Assembly: GCF_017352195.1 (NCBI RefSeq)
Contig: NZ_CP071445.1
Span: forward strand, 2,294,001 to 2,358,000
Source of the DNA: Sedimentibacter sp. zth1
GTDB taxonomy: Bacteria; Bacillota; Clostridia; Tissierellales; Sedimentibacteraceae
DNA: 64,000 nucleotides
Reading direction: 5' to 3'
The position numbers were made by a program, and so were the translations under genes. The notes below the pieces were generated by a model. It worked only from the letters and a program-made list of their open reading frames with translations, had not been told where the DNA came from and searched no databases. Positions 17,452 through 27,200 of the stretch are shown here, one piece after another. How positions within the stretch are numbered: the first letter of the stretch is position 1; each line of letters opens with the position of its first letter.

Positions 17452-19068
17452 TTATTTATATTGTTGACCTATCCAATTTGCTGGATTCATTGTTTTACCA
17501 TATTTTCTAACTTCAAAGTGAACGTGTGGACCAGTACTATATCCTGTAGAACCTACCAAGCCAATAACTTGACCTTGATATACCTTATCTCCTTTGCTAA
17601 CTAGAAGTTTGCTACAGTGTCCATATCTTGTTGTATATCCACCACCATGATCAATTTCTATCATATAGCCATAAGTACTATACCAACCTGAAAATATAAC
17701 TTTGCCACCATCGGCAGCTTTTATATTGGTTCCTTGAGAAATAGCTAAGTCAAGACCACGATGAAATGAGTTACCCCTAGTTCCGTAACGCGAACTTACA
17801 TAAGCTCCGGGAACTGGATTAATAAATACCCCAACACCTACTTTGGGTGGAGGCGTTTGAGTTCCTACAAGTACAATTTCTGTACGAGGGTTTGAAACAA
17901 TATCTCTTGATACTTCTTCACGGTCAATTTCCACACCGTTTTGTTCAGTTACAATATACTTAATTTCAGCAGCACCTTTAATACCGGCTCGTTTTACTTG
18001 AGATTGATCAGAGTACATATAAGAAACGTATTGTGTTTCTGAATCATATTTAATTTTTTCTTCTGCTACAACAGTATGTTTAATATTAACATTGATAAAA
18101 GGCTTTGGAACAACTAAGCTTAAATCATCACCTGGCATTAACCTGTTCTCATCAGCATCAGGATTAGCTGACATAAGTTCCTCTACTGACATACCATGTT
18201 TTATTGCTATATCCCAATAGGTATCACCAGATTCTACAGTATATGCTATTTTTTCATCAGTTCCAACTATGATATACTCTAATAACTTATCTTTTTCCAT
18301 AATTTCATCGAAGTTAACATTTACTTCTTCTATTTTTACATCCTCATCTAAAGATGTTTCAAGGATATCTTCTTTATTATATGATTTTGTAAAATATTCC
18401 TTAACATCATCTAAGAGTGTATTTGCCTCAACTTGTGTTGCAACAGCACCAATTCGTTTGCTATTAACAACAATAGCATATGCAACAGATTTAAAATCAA
18501 CCTTAGATCTCATTCTAGCATATAGACTAGGTTCAGATGTTAATTCACTATCGTTTGCTCTAGATTCTACAACCTCAATATTTCCAACAATATTAATATT
18601 TGATTTGTATTTGTTTTCTAACTCTTCTTGAATTTCATTAATAGCGCTATCTAATGTTTCTTTATTTCTAATAATACCAACTTGTTCATTATTAAGATAA
18701 ACAGTGTAACTTTTAGCACTATAAAAAGCACTAGTATTATTGTCAGAAAGCATTGATGTACATACTGAAAAGCCAGTTAAAATAACTAGTGAAGTTGCAG
18801 CAATACAGACTGTATTAGTTATTTGAGGTTTGAATTTTTGTATCCAGTTAGGTAGGTTTGAATTTTTAAATGATTTAAAAATTCCATTTTCTAAAGATTT
18901 TTTATGTTTGAATATAGAATTTTTAATTCTTGAAAAAGCATTATCTAATTTTTTTTCATTAATAAAAACATATTTTGCATTTTTTGTTGTTACAGTATTT
19001 TTAGTGCCTTTGGTGTTCTTATTAAAACTACCTCTTGGTACACGCTTTGATTTTTTAATATTCTTCAT
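17452..19068 (-). CDS. LysM-G5-M23 peptidoglycan endopeptidase
   Basis: 538 residues. A basic cytosolic N-terminus precedes a membrane anchor (about residues 75-95). A spacer follows, then a LysM domain (YTVESGDTYWDIA...NRLMPGDDL), a G5 domain (VNIKHTVVAEEKIKYD...VLVGT) and a C-terminal M23 metallopeptidase with HRGLD and GPHVHFEVR zinc motifs. It should cut peptide cross-links in peptidoglycan from outside the membrane. In spore-formers similar proteins act in growth, division or engulfment; which one is not shown here. ATG 19068 has AGGAAGTGTAAT upstream; an earlier in-frame ATG at 19089 has no binding site. It is monocistronic. Confidence 0.92.
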   Translation of the reverse strand: MKNIKKSKRVPRGSFNKNTKGTKNTVTTKNAKYVFINEKKLDNAFSRIKNSIFKHKKSLENGIFKSFKNSNLPNWIQKFKPQITNTVCIAATSLVILTGFSVCTSMLSDNNTSAFYSAKSYTVYLNNEQVGIIRNKETLDSAINEIQEELENKYKSNINIVGNIEVVESRANDSELTSEPSLYARMRSKVDFKSVAYAIVVNSKRIGAVATQVEANTLLDDVKEYFTKSYNKEDILETSLDEDVKIEEVNVNFDEIMEKDKLLEYIIVGTDEKIAYTVESGDTYWDIAIKHGMSVEELMSANPDADENRLMPGDDLSLVVPKPFINVNIKHTVVAEEKIKYDSETQYVSYMYSDQSQVKRAGIKGAAEIKYIVTEQNGVEIDREEVSRDIVSNPRTEIVLVGTQTPPPKVGVGVFINPVPGAYVSSRYGTRGNSFHRGLDLAISQGTNIKAADGGKVIFSGWYSTYGYMIEIDHGGGYTTRYGHCSKLLVSKGDKVYQGQVIGLVGSTGYSTGPHVHFEVRKYGKTMNPANWIGQQYK

Positions 19069-19316
19069 ATTACACTTCCTAAATATCATTTATCGTACCC
19101 CATATGTAAAAAATTAATAAAAACATTTTTTATTAATTTAACTTTTGCAATTTGTCTGTTATAATTAGAGTAAATAGTAAAACACCATACTCATATGGCA
19201 ACTATAATTATATTATAAAAATTTTGTGATGTCAATAAAATTAATTAAACGATTTCATAAAATGGAATTGACGATATTTTTTTCAAATATTGGTTATGAT
19301 ACACTTATCAAATAAA

Positions 19317-19347
19317 TAGCCAAAATATATAGCCAAAATATATAGCC
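19317..19347. repeat. 2.4 direct copies of a 13-bp repeat upstream of the dnaD-like gene
   Basis: TAGCCAAAATATA at 19317-19329 and 19330-19342, plus TAGCC at 19343-19347. It lies 55 bp before the ATG at 19402, in the 333-bp divergent region between the M23 and DnaD genes, where I see no other clear element. Confidence 0.7.
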
Positions 19348-19401
19348 TTGAAAAAATTTGCTCATAATTTATTGTATATTATTTACATTAAGGAGGAAAT
19401 T

Positions 19402-20514
19402 ATGAATTTTATTTTGCAAGAACAAAAAATAGATTTACAGGATACACCAATTGAAAATATTTTTATAACTGACTATATGCCTTTAGCCGATGGCACTTAC
19501 GTTAAGGTATATTTGATGGGTTATAAGTTTGCTACAGACAAAGAAAAGAAAAATAATTTCAACAATGAAACTATAGCTAAAAATTTGAAGATACCTTTGG
19601 CTGATGTTTTAAATGCTTGGACATTTTGGGAAACTCAAGGTATCATAATAAAGCATGAAACTGAGGATGAGTATAACTATAATGTTGAGTTTGTAAACTT
19701 AAAACAACTTTATATTGATAAAATATATAGACATTTACCTAATGCAACAAAAGAAGATGATAATATATCTTATGATACAAGTATTAAAAGTGTTTCAAAT
19801 AAAGAATTATTAAATTCAAATAAAATGACAGATATGAAGAAAATGCATGAAGAAATTGACAAAATATTTGGGGAGCCACAAAATATTAACAATAAGAAGA
19901 AAATACTAAAGTGGCAAAAGCAATATGAACTGAGTCCTGAAATGATGGTTCAAGCTTTTTCATATTGCATAAACAATAAAAAAATCAGAAGATACTCGTA
20001 CATTGAAAGTATAATATCAATGTGGCATAATGAAAATATTACAGATATGGACACTCTTTCTGAATTCTTAGAAAACAGGGAAGATAGATACTTTATATAC
20101 TCTCGAATAAGTAAAGCATTAGGATTTAACAATAGAGTTTTGACAGAAGGAGAAAGAAAAACAATTGATAAATGGGTTGATGATTTTCAATTTTCAATAG
20201 ATATGATTTTAAAAGGTCTAGACAATTCTACTAAAATATCTAATCCAAATATAAACTACTTTGATGCAATACTTGAAAATTGGCATAAGAAGGGATATAA
20301 AAAACCAGAAGATGTAGTAAATGACAAAAAAGTTGTGAAAAAAAAGGTAACATCTAAACAAGTAGTAACAACAGAGAAAAAGAACAAATTTCATAACTTT
20401 GAACAAAGAACTGATCAGTACACACCAGAAGAACTTAAAGAAATAGGCAAAAGAAACTTTGAGCGTAAATTAAAAGAGTTAGGTTTAAATATGCAATCGG
20501 AGGATAAAATATAA
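19402..20514 (+). CDS. DnaD domain replication-initiation protein
   Basis: 370 residues. An N-terminal winged-helix DDBH1-like part (about 15-110, with LADGTYVKVYLMGYKFA) is followed by two DnaD/DDBH2 domains (about 155-225 and 235-310), then a basic tail ending in TPEELKEIGKRNFERKLKELGL. DnaD proteins help DnaA/PriA load the replicative helicase at oriC or stalled forks. The downstream gene encodes the DnaI/DnaC-like helicase loader and overlaps by one base (TAATG), so the two are translationally coupled. I choose ATG 19402 because AAGGAGGAAATT precedes it; an in-frame ATG at 19348 has no binding site. Confidence 0.88.
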   Translation: MNFILQEQKIDLQDTPIENIFITDYMPLADGTYVKVYLMGYKFATDKEKKNNFNNETIAKNLKIPLADVLNAWTFWETQGIIIKHETEDEYNYNVEFVNLKQLYIDKIYRHLPNATKEDDNISYDTSIKSVSNKELLNSNKMTDMKKMHEEIDKIFGEPQNINNKKKILKWQKQYELSPEMMVQAFSYCINNKKIRRYSYIESIISMWHNENITDMDTLSEFLENREDRYFIYSRISKALGFNNRVLTEGERKTIDKWVDDFQFSIDMILKGLDNSTKISNPNINYFDAILENWHKKGYKKPEDVVNDKKVVKKKVTSKQVVTTEKKNKFHNFEQRTDQYTPEELKEIGKRNFERKLKELGLNMQSEDKI

Positions 20515-21497
20515 TGAACGAATCTGTATTGAGTAAAATAAGAACAGAATATGAACATAAGCGATTAAAAGCGTTGAATGATTTAGATAGAAGAAAAGAA
20601 AAAGTTTATACGATGTTTCCAAGGGTTGAAGAAATCGATAAAGAAATTGCATTAACAAGTATAAAGCTATCTAAGATAATTTTGCTTAAACCTGAAAATG
20701 TTGAACAAGAGGTTACTAAATTAAAAGAAAAAATTGATAATTTAAGAAAAGAAAAATCACAAATATTTAAAGATAACAAAATACCAAAGAACTATTTTGA
20801 AATAAAATATAAATGTTCTATTTGCAGAGATACAGGGTTTTTAGACAATGGAAAAAGGTGCAAATGTTATAAACAAAGCATAATAGAAAGTCTTTACCAT
20901 ATGTCAAATATAAAACAAATGCTAGAAAAAGAAAATTTTAACGAATTTAATATAAACATATTTAGTAATCAAAAATTTGGGGATGAACCTATTACACCAA
21001 GACAAAATATGTATACAATATTTGCAACATGTGAAGATTTTTGCAATAATTTTGATAAAGTTAATAACAGTATGCTATTTTATGGTGGAACCGGACTGGG
21101 AAAAACATTCATGTGTAATTGTATTGCAAGTGAACTTATACAAAGAGGAAAAACTGTTATTTATCAAACAGCAGCTAACATAATAGATATAGTTGAAAAT
21201 CATAGATTTAATAAAAATGATGAAACTCAAATTAACAAGGAAAATTATAAATTTTTATTCGACTGTGATTTACTGATAATAGATGATTTAGGTACTGAGT
21301 TCAATAACTCTTTTACAAATTCTGAACTGTTTAATATTATAAATTCTAGAATGACATCAGGCAAAAAAATGGTTGTTTCAACAAATCTTTCATTAGACCA
21401 GCTTGCATCTACATATTCTGATAGAATTATTTCAAGAGTTTTCAATGAGTTTGCAATATGCTATTTTTATGGCAAAGATTTAAGGTGGGAAAGCTAA
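20514..21497 (+). CDS. DnaI/DnaC-like helicase loader ATPase
   Basis: 327 residues. The N-terminal coiled region is followed by a zinc-binding cluster CSICRDTGFLDNGKRCKC (about residues 102-119). The AAA+ domain has Walker A GGTGLGKTF, Walker B LLIIDDLGTE, sensor 1 VVSTNLSLDQL and an arginine near RIISRVF. It matches the clostridial DnaC/DnaI group that delivers the DnaB helicase to DNA. The gene overlaps the DnaD gene, and a terminator follows directly. The family is clear; whether this is the primary loader or a paralogue cannot be decided from the window. Confidence 0.9.
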   Translation: MNESVLSKIRTEYEHKRLKALNDLDRRKEKVYTMFPRVEEIDKEIALTSIKLSKIILLKPENVEQEVTKLKEKIDNLRKEKSQIFKDNKIPKNYFEIKYKCSICRDTGFLDNGKRCKCYKQSIIESLYHMSNIKQMLEKENFNEFNINIFSNQKFGDEPITPRQNMYTIFATCEDFCNNFDKVNNSMLFYGGTGLGKTFMCNCIASELIQRGKTVIYQTAANIIDIVENHRFNKNDETQINKENYKFLFDCDLLIIDDLGTEFNNSFTNSELFNIINSRMTSGKKMVVSTNLSLDQLASTYSDRIISRVFNEFAICYFYGKDLRWES

Positions 21498-21501
21498 CAA
21501 T

Positions 21502-21544
21502 AAAAGAGCAATAAATAATCGAAATGGTTATTTATTGCTCTTTT
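21502..21544 (+). terminator. Terminator of the DnaD/DnaI-like operon
   Basis: 17-bp stem (21502-21518 with 21528-21544) followed by a T run. The A-rich left arm lets it also serve the converging permease gene. Confidence 0.88.
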
Positions 21545-21569
21545 TAATTTGCTTATATATTTATTATAA

Positions 21570-22826
21570 TTAGTTACTAAATTTTGCAGTTAACCATGGT
21601 AAAAACTTATTTAATAATAAGTTAACCAGTATTCCTACTACTGCTGCTAAGCTTAAACCACCGAATGGTATATCTTCAGTTATTTTTATTTCTAGATTAA
21701 ATCCTAAATATTTTTGTAAATATGTTGCATATAATCCTATAAATAATATAACTAACATAGTGATTATATTTTTCCAGTTAAACTTTACTTTTTCTAGTTT
21801 TATAGTTTTAACACCTATAAGTGAAATCATACAGTATAACATAAGTGAAATTCCACCCATAACAGGTTCTGGTATACTACCTAAAAATCCACTAACTTTT
21901 CCTATGAAAGAAAGCAATATTGCAAATGCAGCAGCGATTTCTAGATTTCTTGGATTATAGTTTTTAGTCATTGCCAACACACCTGTGTTTTCTCCATATG
22001 TTGTATTAGCAGGACCACCTATTAAACTAGCAAATATTGTTGCAAGACCATCACCTAGTAATGTTCTATTAAGACCAGGATCTTTTATAAAATCTTTTCC
22101 GACAACTTGACCATTTGTTGTTATATCGCCAATGTGTTCCATGAAAACTGCTATAACTATTGGTGCAATCATCATAATTGCTCCAACATCGAATTTGGGC
22201 AATGTGAAACTTGGTATTGAAAACCATGCTGCTTCAGCAATGTCTTTTGTAACAATTAATGAATTGTCAATAAGTAATGTTAGTAAATATCCAATAAATA
22301 TTGCAAGTATGATATTCAATTGTTTTATAAATCCTTTTGCAAATTTACTAATGCATAATGCACTACCTAAAGTTATAAAAGCAATCAAAAAATTTGTTTT
22401 GCAATGGTCAAATGCTACTGGAACTAAGTTTAATCCTATAACAATTATCATTGGTCCTACAACTTGACCAGGTAATAATTTTCTTATTCTTTTAACACCT
22501 ATTTTATTGACAAGTAAAGAAAATATTACATAAATTAAGCCTGCTACCATTATACCACCTTGTGCATACTGTACTGAACCATACTTAGCTATAACAGCAA
22601 CTATAGGTGGTATAAACGCAAATGATGAACCTAAAAATACTGGGACTTTAAATTTAGTGCAACAGTGAAAAATTAACGTACCAACTCCAGATGAAAATAA
22701 AGCAACAGATATATCAAGTCCAGTTAACATTGGGACTAATACTGTTGCTCCGAACATTGCAAGTAAATGTTGAATACCAAGAATAAAATTTTTAACGCCA
22801 ATTTTCTCAGAATAATTTGTATTCAT
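21570..22826 (-). CDS. uraA: Uracil permease (NCS2 family)
   Basis: 418-residue membrane protein of the nucleobase:cation symporter-2 family with about 14 hydrophobic segments. Family marks are QHLLAMFGATVLVPMLTGLD at the N-terminus, the FLGSSFAFIPPI half-helix region, GHIGD-like HIGDITTNGQVVGKDF with the substrate-binding Glu, and NTTYGENTGVLAMTKNY. It imports uracil by proton symport. Its leader at 22881-22989 carries a PyrR binding loop, antiterminator and terminator, which independently supports uracil over xanthine. The start ATG lies behind GGAGGATTTATAAA. The gene is monocistronic. Confidence 0.92.
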   Translation of the reverse strand: MNTNYSEKIGVKNFILGIQHLLAMFGATVLVPMLTGLDISVALFSSGVGTLIFHCCTKFKVPVFLGSSFAFIPPIVAVIAKYGSVQYAQGGIMVAGLIYVIFSLLVNKIGVKRIRKLLPGQVVGPMIIVIGLNLVPVAFDHCKTNFLIAFITLGSALCISKFAKGFIKQLNIILAIFIGYLLTLLIDNSLIVTKDIAEAAWFSIPSFTLPKFDVGAIMMIAPIVIAVFMEHIGDITTNGQVVGKDFIKDPGLNRTLLGDGLATIFASLIGGPANTTYGENTGVLAMTKNYNPRNLEIAAAFAILLSFIGKVSGFLGSIPEPVMGGISLMLYCMISLIGVKTIKLEKVKFNWKNIITMLVILFIGLYATYLQKYLGFNLEIKITEDIPFGGLSLAAVVGILVNLLLNKFLPWLTAKFSN

Positions 22827-22880
22827 TTTATAAATCCTCCATAAAAATATTATTTTTTATGGTCTAAAATTGCATAATGT

Positions 22881-22989
22881 TATAAAAATAAGCCTTTCTC
22901 ACAGAGAAAGGCTTGTATTTTACATAATAAATCCTAATTTATATACAATCTCAAACCTTTCTGATATCTCTGTATCAGATTAAAAGTTA
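22881..22989 (-). promoter_or_regulatory. PyrR-type transcription attenuator in the uraA leader
   Basis: Read on the minus strand. A stem CTGATA/TATCAG (22978-22973 with 22966-22961) carries the hexaloop CAGAGA, matching the CNGNGA loop bound by PyrR. An asymmetric A/T bulge and a lower stem AACTTT (22988-22983) with AAGGTT (22959-22954) complete the binding loop. Downstream, AAGCCTTTCTC and its complement form a terminator (22914-22890) with a T-rich run at 22889-22881. The segment AGAAAGGTTT (22962-22953) can pair with AAGCCTTTCT (22914-22905) as antiterminator. PyrR with UMP would stabilise the upper loop and so favour termination. PyrR itself is not in this window. Confidence 0.85.
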
Positions 22990-23062
22990 CTTTAAGTATA
23001 ATATTACATATTTATATAAAAATCAAGATAATATTTTCAATTTTAAAATATTTTTCACAAAA

Positions 23063-23644
23063 TTAAACTCTAATACTATTTAAATAAATAGATATTATTC
23101 TTTGTCCATATTGGAGAAGAGAATATCTGTTTTGATTTAAGCACCAATCATAAGTTAAACCACGCTCAATAATAGAAAAATCTTCAGCTAATTCTAAATA
23201 TGAGAGATTACTCTTTAATTCACCCTTTTCAAGCCCTTCTTTTATAATAATTGATATAATTTGGTAGTACCTTCTGTTTCTGTTTAATATATGTCTAGTT
23301 CTATCAGTCATAACTTGCATGCCGTATAAGGTTGTTAAAAATGTTCTATAAGGAGATGTTTCTATATTATTTAGTACATATGCATCAAAAGATAGTAATT
23401 TATCAGCAGCGTGCATACTATTATCAACTGTCTTTTCCCAAGCTTCATAATTATTATCAAAAATATATGCAACAGAAAATAGAAGTTCTTCTTTGCCTTT
23501 AAAATGATGATAAAACGAGCCTCGTGATGTTTTAGATTGTTCAATTATTTGATTAATTGTTGTATTATCATATCCCTGTTTTACAAATAAATTCCATGCA
23601 GTATTCATAATTTTTTGTTTTGTAGTGATTTTCTTAATTTCCAT
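23063..23644 (-). CDS. TetR/AcrR family transcriptional regulator
   Basis: 193 residues. The N-terminal TetR HTH is clear: KIMNTAWNLFVKQGYDNTTINQIIEQSKTS... with the recognition end GSFYHHFKGKEELL. The C-terminal ligand domain is unassigned. It is divergent from the peptidase/5-oxoproline transporter operon, 242 bp away, whose promoter lies between, so control of that operon is the simplest inference. The ligand could be a peptide-derived metabolite, but nothing in the sequence shows this. ATG 23644 has a weak AGAGGTATAATA leader. Confidence 0.88.
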   Translation of the reverse strand: MEIKKITTKQKIMNTAWNLFVKQGYDNTTINQIIEQSKTSRGSFYHHFKGKEELLFSVAYIFDNNYEAWEKTVDNSMHAADKLLSFDAYVLNNIETSPYRTFLTTLYGMQVMTDRTRHILNRNRRYYQIISIIIKEGLEKGELKSNLSYLELAEDFSIIERGLTYDWCLNQNRYSLLQYGQRIISIYLNSIRV

Positions 23645-23742
23645 TATTATACCTCTATAAACTAAAATATTCCTCCATAAACTAATAAAGTAATAATAAC
23701 ATAATTATTACTTAAAATCAATAAAAAGAATTCGAATAGTTC

Positions 23743-23771
23743 TTGACAATTCAATGCTAATTAATTATTAT
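23743..23771 (+). promoter_or_regulatory. Sigma-A type promoter of the peptidase/5-oxoproline operon
   Basis: Perfect -35 TTGACA (23743-23748), 17-bp spacer and TATTAT (23766-23771). Transcription from about 23778 gives a leader of roughly 110 bases before ATG 23887. The promoter lies in the divergent region facing the tetR gene. Confidence 0.8.
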
Positions 23772-23886
23772 TAATATAAAAAAGAACGAAGTACGGAATT
23801 AGATACTAAACCTTTAATATTAATTTTTAAACTAAAAAGGTTTTAATATATTTATTAATTAAAAATGTTTAGAAGGAGATGGATAT

Positions 23887-26800
23887 ATGAGTTTAGATAA
23901 TATTAAAAAAATATTGATTAGTAAAAGCATGACAAAAAATCAAATTAATATTGCTATAAATGCAGCATTATTTATGGGTTTTAATTCTATTTCTTCAAAA
24001 TTTCCAATTGCATCTTTAACAGAAGGAATAAAAATTAATAAATCTGTTGAAGAGTTATTCGGTTTGTACAATATAGATTCAAAAGAACCTCCAAAAGAAT
24101 TTATATCATCAACTAAAAGCGCTGTCAAAATTCCAGACTTTGATTGGAGACCAAAAAAAGGATTAGAAGCTTTATTTGGAGAGGGCATTTTTCTAAAAGA
24201 TAATAATTTTGATTTGTTACCTGATTCATTAAATTTTAAAATTAAATTACCTGATAATAGTAATACATCTGTAGTTATAGCTGCTTGCAACTTTGCATTT
24301 CGTTTTGGTATGGAGACAACAGCTTATGAAGGTTCAATTATAGCAGAGGAAGATTATAATGGAAACTTGATTATTTTCGAAGATAACGGTAGTTGCAGAA
24401 TTACTTTAGAAGATAATGAACAACAAAAAATAGTACATGTATTTGGTCAGAATAAAGAACTTGAAGAATTCTCATCGCTTGTTTGTGAAAAATTTCCTAT
24501 TTTAAATAATTCATATGATTGGGTTAAAGTATTACAAGAAATGACTGAAAGCTTATCAATGAAAAATTTAGATGGTCAACTTTCTTATATAAAAAATTTA
24601 GCAGAAATAACAAATGAAAAAATACAAGCATTTGTTTCTCCAGAAATACAAAATAAAAATATTGATATACATAACGAATTTTCAAATGTAGAGTTTTATA
24701 ATTATAAAGACACAAAAAAAATATATGAAAAAGAATATGATATTCCATGGGAAGTAGATGTTTTAGAAGATATATTAAACGAAGAAGTATATAAAAAAAT
24801 TAAAAAGAATGATAAAGTAGAAATTTATGCAGCAATTAGCGAAGAAAAATCTATTAGAAATAAGGTAGTAGAAAAAATAAAAGAAAATCTTAAAAAACAA
24901 GATGTTAATTGTGAAAATATTCAGTTGCTTTGCTCTTATAAACAAGGAATTTCATGGATTGAAGAAGTTGTATTACCCCAACTAAAACATTTATCAAATG
25001 TGGATAAAATAAAAATTGCTTTTAAACCATTTTTACCTGAAGGTGTTACTGAGTGGATAGATGAAGGTGGAGCAACACCATCTTACAATAACATAGGAAC
25101 TAGCGATCCTAATAAATGGTATGATTTACCTATTAGGTTTTTGCAAGAATTATATCCTGTTGATGAAATTATACAAGAACATATACATATTAGCAAAGAT
25201 AACATTGAATTTTGCAAATATGAAGATAATAAAGACATTACTTACTTATTAGCAGCCATAGATAAACAAGGTAATGAAGTTTACAAGGATACTTATAAAG
25301 TAGCCTACACACAAAGACCATTTTTAGATGAATTTCCATTGATGGGGAAAGTACATCCGTCTACTGGTTATTTAAAAGTAATAGTAAACGGTAGCTGTAT
25401 TGTTAATAAAAGAATTGCAAGTGATGTTGAAAACGTTTGGGATATCTATCAAAAAAACATACTAACTGATTGTAAAAACTATATAGAGAAAAAAATAAAT
25501 GGTTCAATTAAAGCACAATATCAACCATTTTTCTCCCAATTAAAATTAGAGTTATGTGTGAGTGAACCTAACTACAGTTTGAATTCACGACAAGATTTGA
25601 TATCAACTTTAGATGCTCTTCATGAAGATATGTACTTTGTGGGCACAGATTTCTTTAAAAACTATGGAAATAAAGTTGCTGGTGAAGCTTTTGATGCACC
25701 AGGATTAATCCTACCTGTTATAAAAAATAGGGAAGGCAAACCGAGCTTTAAAGTTACTTTGTATGATCAATTAACAGATGTGCCAACTATTTGCACATCA
25801 AATGAGCAGATTGAAGAATTAAAAAATAAAGAGCAAATATCAGCAGTAATAGATGAAATTACATTTGAAAACAACAAATTAAATATTCATGTACAAACTG
25901 ATTTTGAAAACTATGGTATAGTAAAAAATTATGCGTTTTTAATGGACAAGCAGTTACTTGAAATTTGTGACAAATTTACTGGAATAAATAAAATTATATT
26001 TAAAACAAAAAACGGAACATATGAAGCTAGAATAAAAGAAAAAGAGCCTCAAATTAAAGATATTAGTATACAGGACATAGATATATTAGAAAACACACTA
26101 ATAGGATATGACCAATATATAGAAATCATTGAGAAGCTAAAAAGAGTACCTCAATTATCAGTATATAAAATAGCAAACTCATATCTTGGAAGAGAAATAT
26201 ATGCTGTAGAACTTATTTCAAAAGAAGAAGGATATATATCAAGAACAAAGAGAATTACACATTATCCTTCAGAAATTATTAATTGTAGACATCATGCAAA
26301 CGAAGTCTCAAGTACAAATGCTGCATTTATGATAATTAAAGAACTGCTTATAAATGAAAAATATAAGGATGTATCTAATAAAATAAATTTAGTTATTGTT
26401 CCTATGGAAAATGTTGACGGAGCAGCAATACATTATGAATTACAAAAGGATAATCCAAACTGGAAGTTTCATGTTGCTAGATTCAATGCAATTGGTAAAG
26501 AATTTTTCAGTGATCATTTCAAAACTAATACAATTCATAAAGAGGCAGAGGGACTTAGAAACATATATAGAGCTTTTTTACCAGACTTAATAGTGGACAA
26601 CCACGGAGTACCTTCACATGAATGGGAACAACAATTTTCTGGATACACATCACCTTCATTTAAGGGATTTTGGTTACCTAGATCAATATTATATGGGTAT
26701 TTTTGGACTGTTCCTAATGATGAATTTAAAAGTAATCTAATACTAAGCAAAAAAATAGAAGATGTTGTAGCAGTTGCTATTGGAAATAACGAAGAAATGA

Positions 26801-27165
26801 ATTCATTAAATATAGAGTGGTCAGAAAGGTTTGAAAAATTTGCTCATAAGTGGATGCCAAACCTATTCCCTGCTAATTATTATAAAAACATGATTAATTA
26901 TTGGATTCCAAGAGAATTTGATTTAACACAGCGCTATGCTTCACATAGATTTCCTTGGATTACTACAACATATTATACTAGTGAAGTTGCTGATGAAACA
27001 GCACAAGGTGATTACTTAAATCTATGTGCTAGAGCACATTTAACTCATAATTTAGCAATCATAGATTTGATGACTAAATGCAAATGTATTTTTGACTATA
27101 GTTTTAAAATTACTAATTCAAGCGTTTCAACAAGCTGCACAAGACAAAGACCAATAATTGTTTAG
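23887..27165 (+). CDS. Large M14-family zinc carboxypeptidase
   Basis: 1092 residues, far longer than the 300-400 of a plain carboxypeptidase A. The last third holds the M14 core: SYLGREIYAVELIS, then RHHANEVSS with zinc ligands H803 and E806, and DNHGVPSHEW with the third ligand H906. No signal peptide is visible, so it is probably cytosolic. The first 750 residues have no motif I recognise. It is the first gene of a unit with the 5-oxoproline transporter, M29-like peptidase and Pcp, pointing to breakdown of peptides, perhaps pyroglutamyl or cyclised ones. GAAGGAGATGGATAT precedes the ATG. The peptidase fold is firm; substrate specificity is unknown. Confidence 0.85.
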   Translation: MSLDNIKKILISKSMTKNQINIAINAALFMGFNSISSKFPIASLTEGIKINKSVEELFGLYNIDSKEPPKEFISSTKSAVKIPDFDWRPKKGLEALFGEGIFLKDNNFDLLPDSLNFKIKLPDNSNTSVVIAACNFAFRFGMETTAYEGSIIAEEDYNGNLIIFEDNGSCRITLEDNEQQKIVHVFGQNKELEEFSSLVCEKFPILNNSYDWVKVLQEMTESLSMKNLDGQLSYIKNLAEITNEKIQAFVSPEIQNKNIDIHNEFSNVEFYNYKDTKKIYEKEYDIPWEVDVLEDILNEEVYKKIKKNDKVEIYAAISEEKSIRNKVVEKIKENLKKQDVNCENIQLLCSYKQGISWIEEVVLPQLKHLSNVDKIKIAFKPFLPEGVTEWIDEGGATPSYNNIGTSDPNKWYDLPIRFLQELYPVDEIIQEHIHISKDNIEFCKYEDNKDITYLLAAIDKQGNEVYKDTYKVAYTQRPFLDEFPLMGKVHPSTGYLKVIVNGSCIVNKRIASDVENVWDIYQKNILTDCKNYIEKKINGSIKAQYQPFFSQLKLELCVSEPNYSLNSRQDLISTLDALHEDMYFVGTDFFKNYGNKVAGEAFDAPGLILPVIKNREGKPSFKVTLYDQLTDVPTICTSNEQIEELKNKEQISAVIDEITFENNKLNIHVQTDFENYGIVKNYAFLMDKQLLEICDKFTGINKIIFKTKNGTYEARIKEKEPQIKDISIQDIDILENTLIGYDQYIEIIEKLKRVPQLSVYKIANSYLGREIYAVELISKEEGYISRTKRITHYPSEIINCRHHANEVSSTNAAFMIIKELLINEKYKDVSNKINLVIVPMENVDGAAIHYELQKDNPNWKFHVARFNAIGKEFFSDHFKTNTIHKEAEGLRNIYRAFLPDLIVDNHGVPSHEWEQQFSGYTSPSFKGFWLPRSILYGYFWTVPNDEFKSNLILSKKIEDVVAVAIGNNEEMNSLNIEWSERFEKFAHKWMPNLFPANYYKNMINYWIPREFDLTQRYASHRFPWITTTYYTSEVADETAQGDYLNLCARAHLTHNLAIIDLMTKCKCIFDYSFKITNSSVSTSCTRQRPIIV

Positions 27166-27200
27166 TGTGCTTTGAAAAATAAAAAATAAAGGAGAAATTT

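Noticed and set aside
23727-23743. TetR operator AGAA...TTCT next to the -35 box
   Set aside because: Only 10 of 17 positions are symmetric; too weak to annotate.
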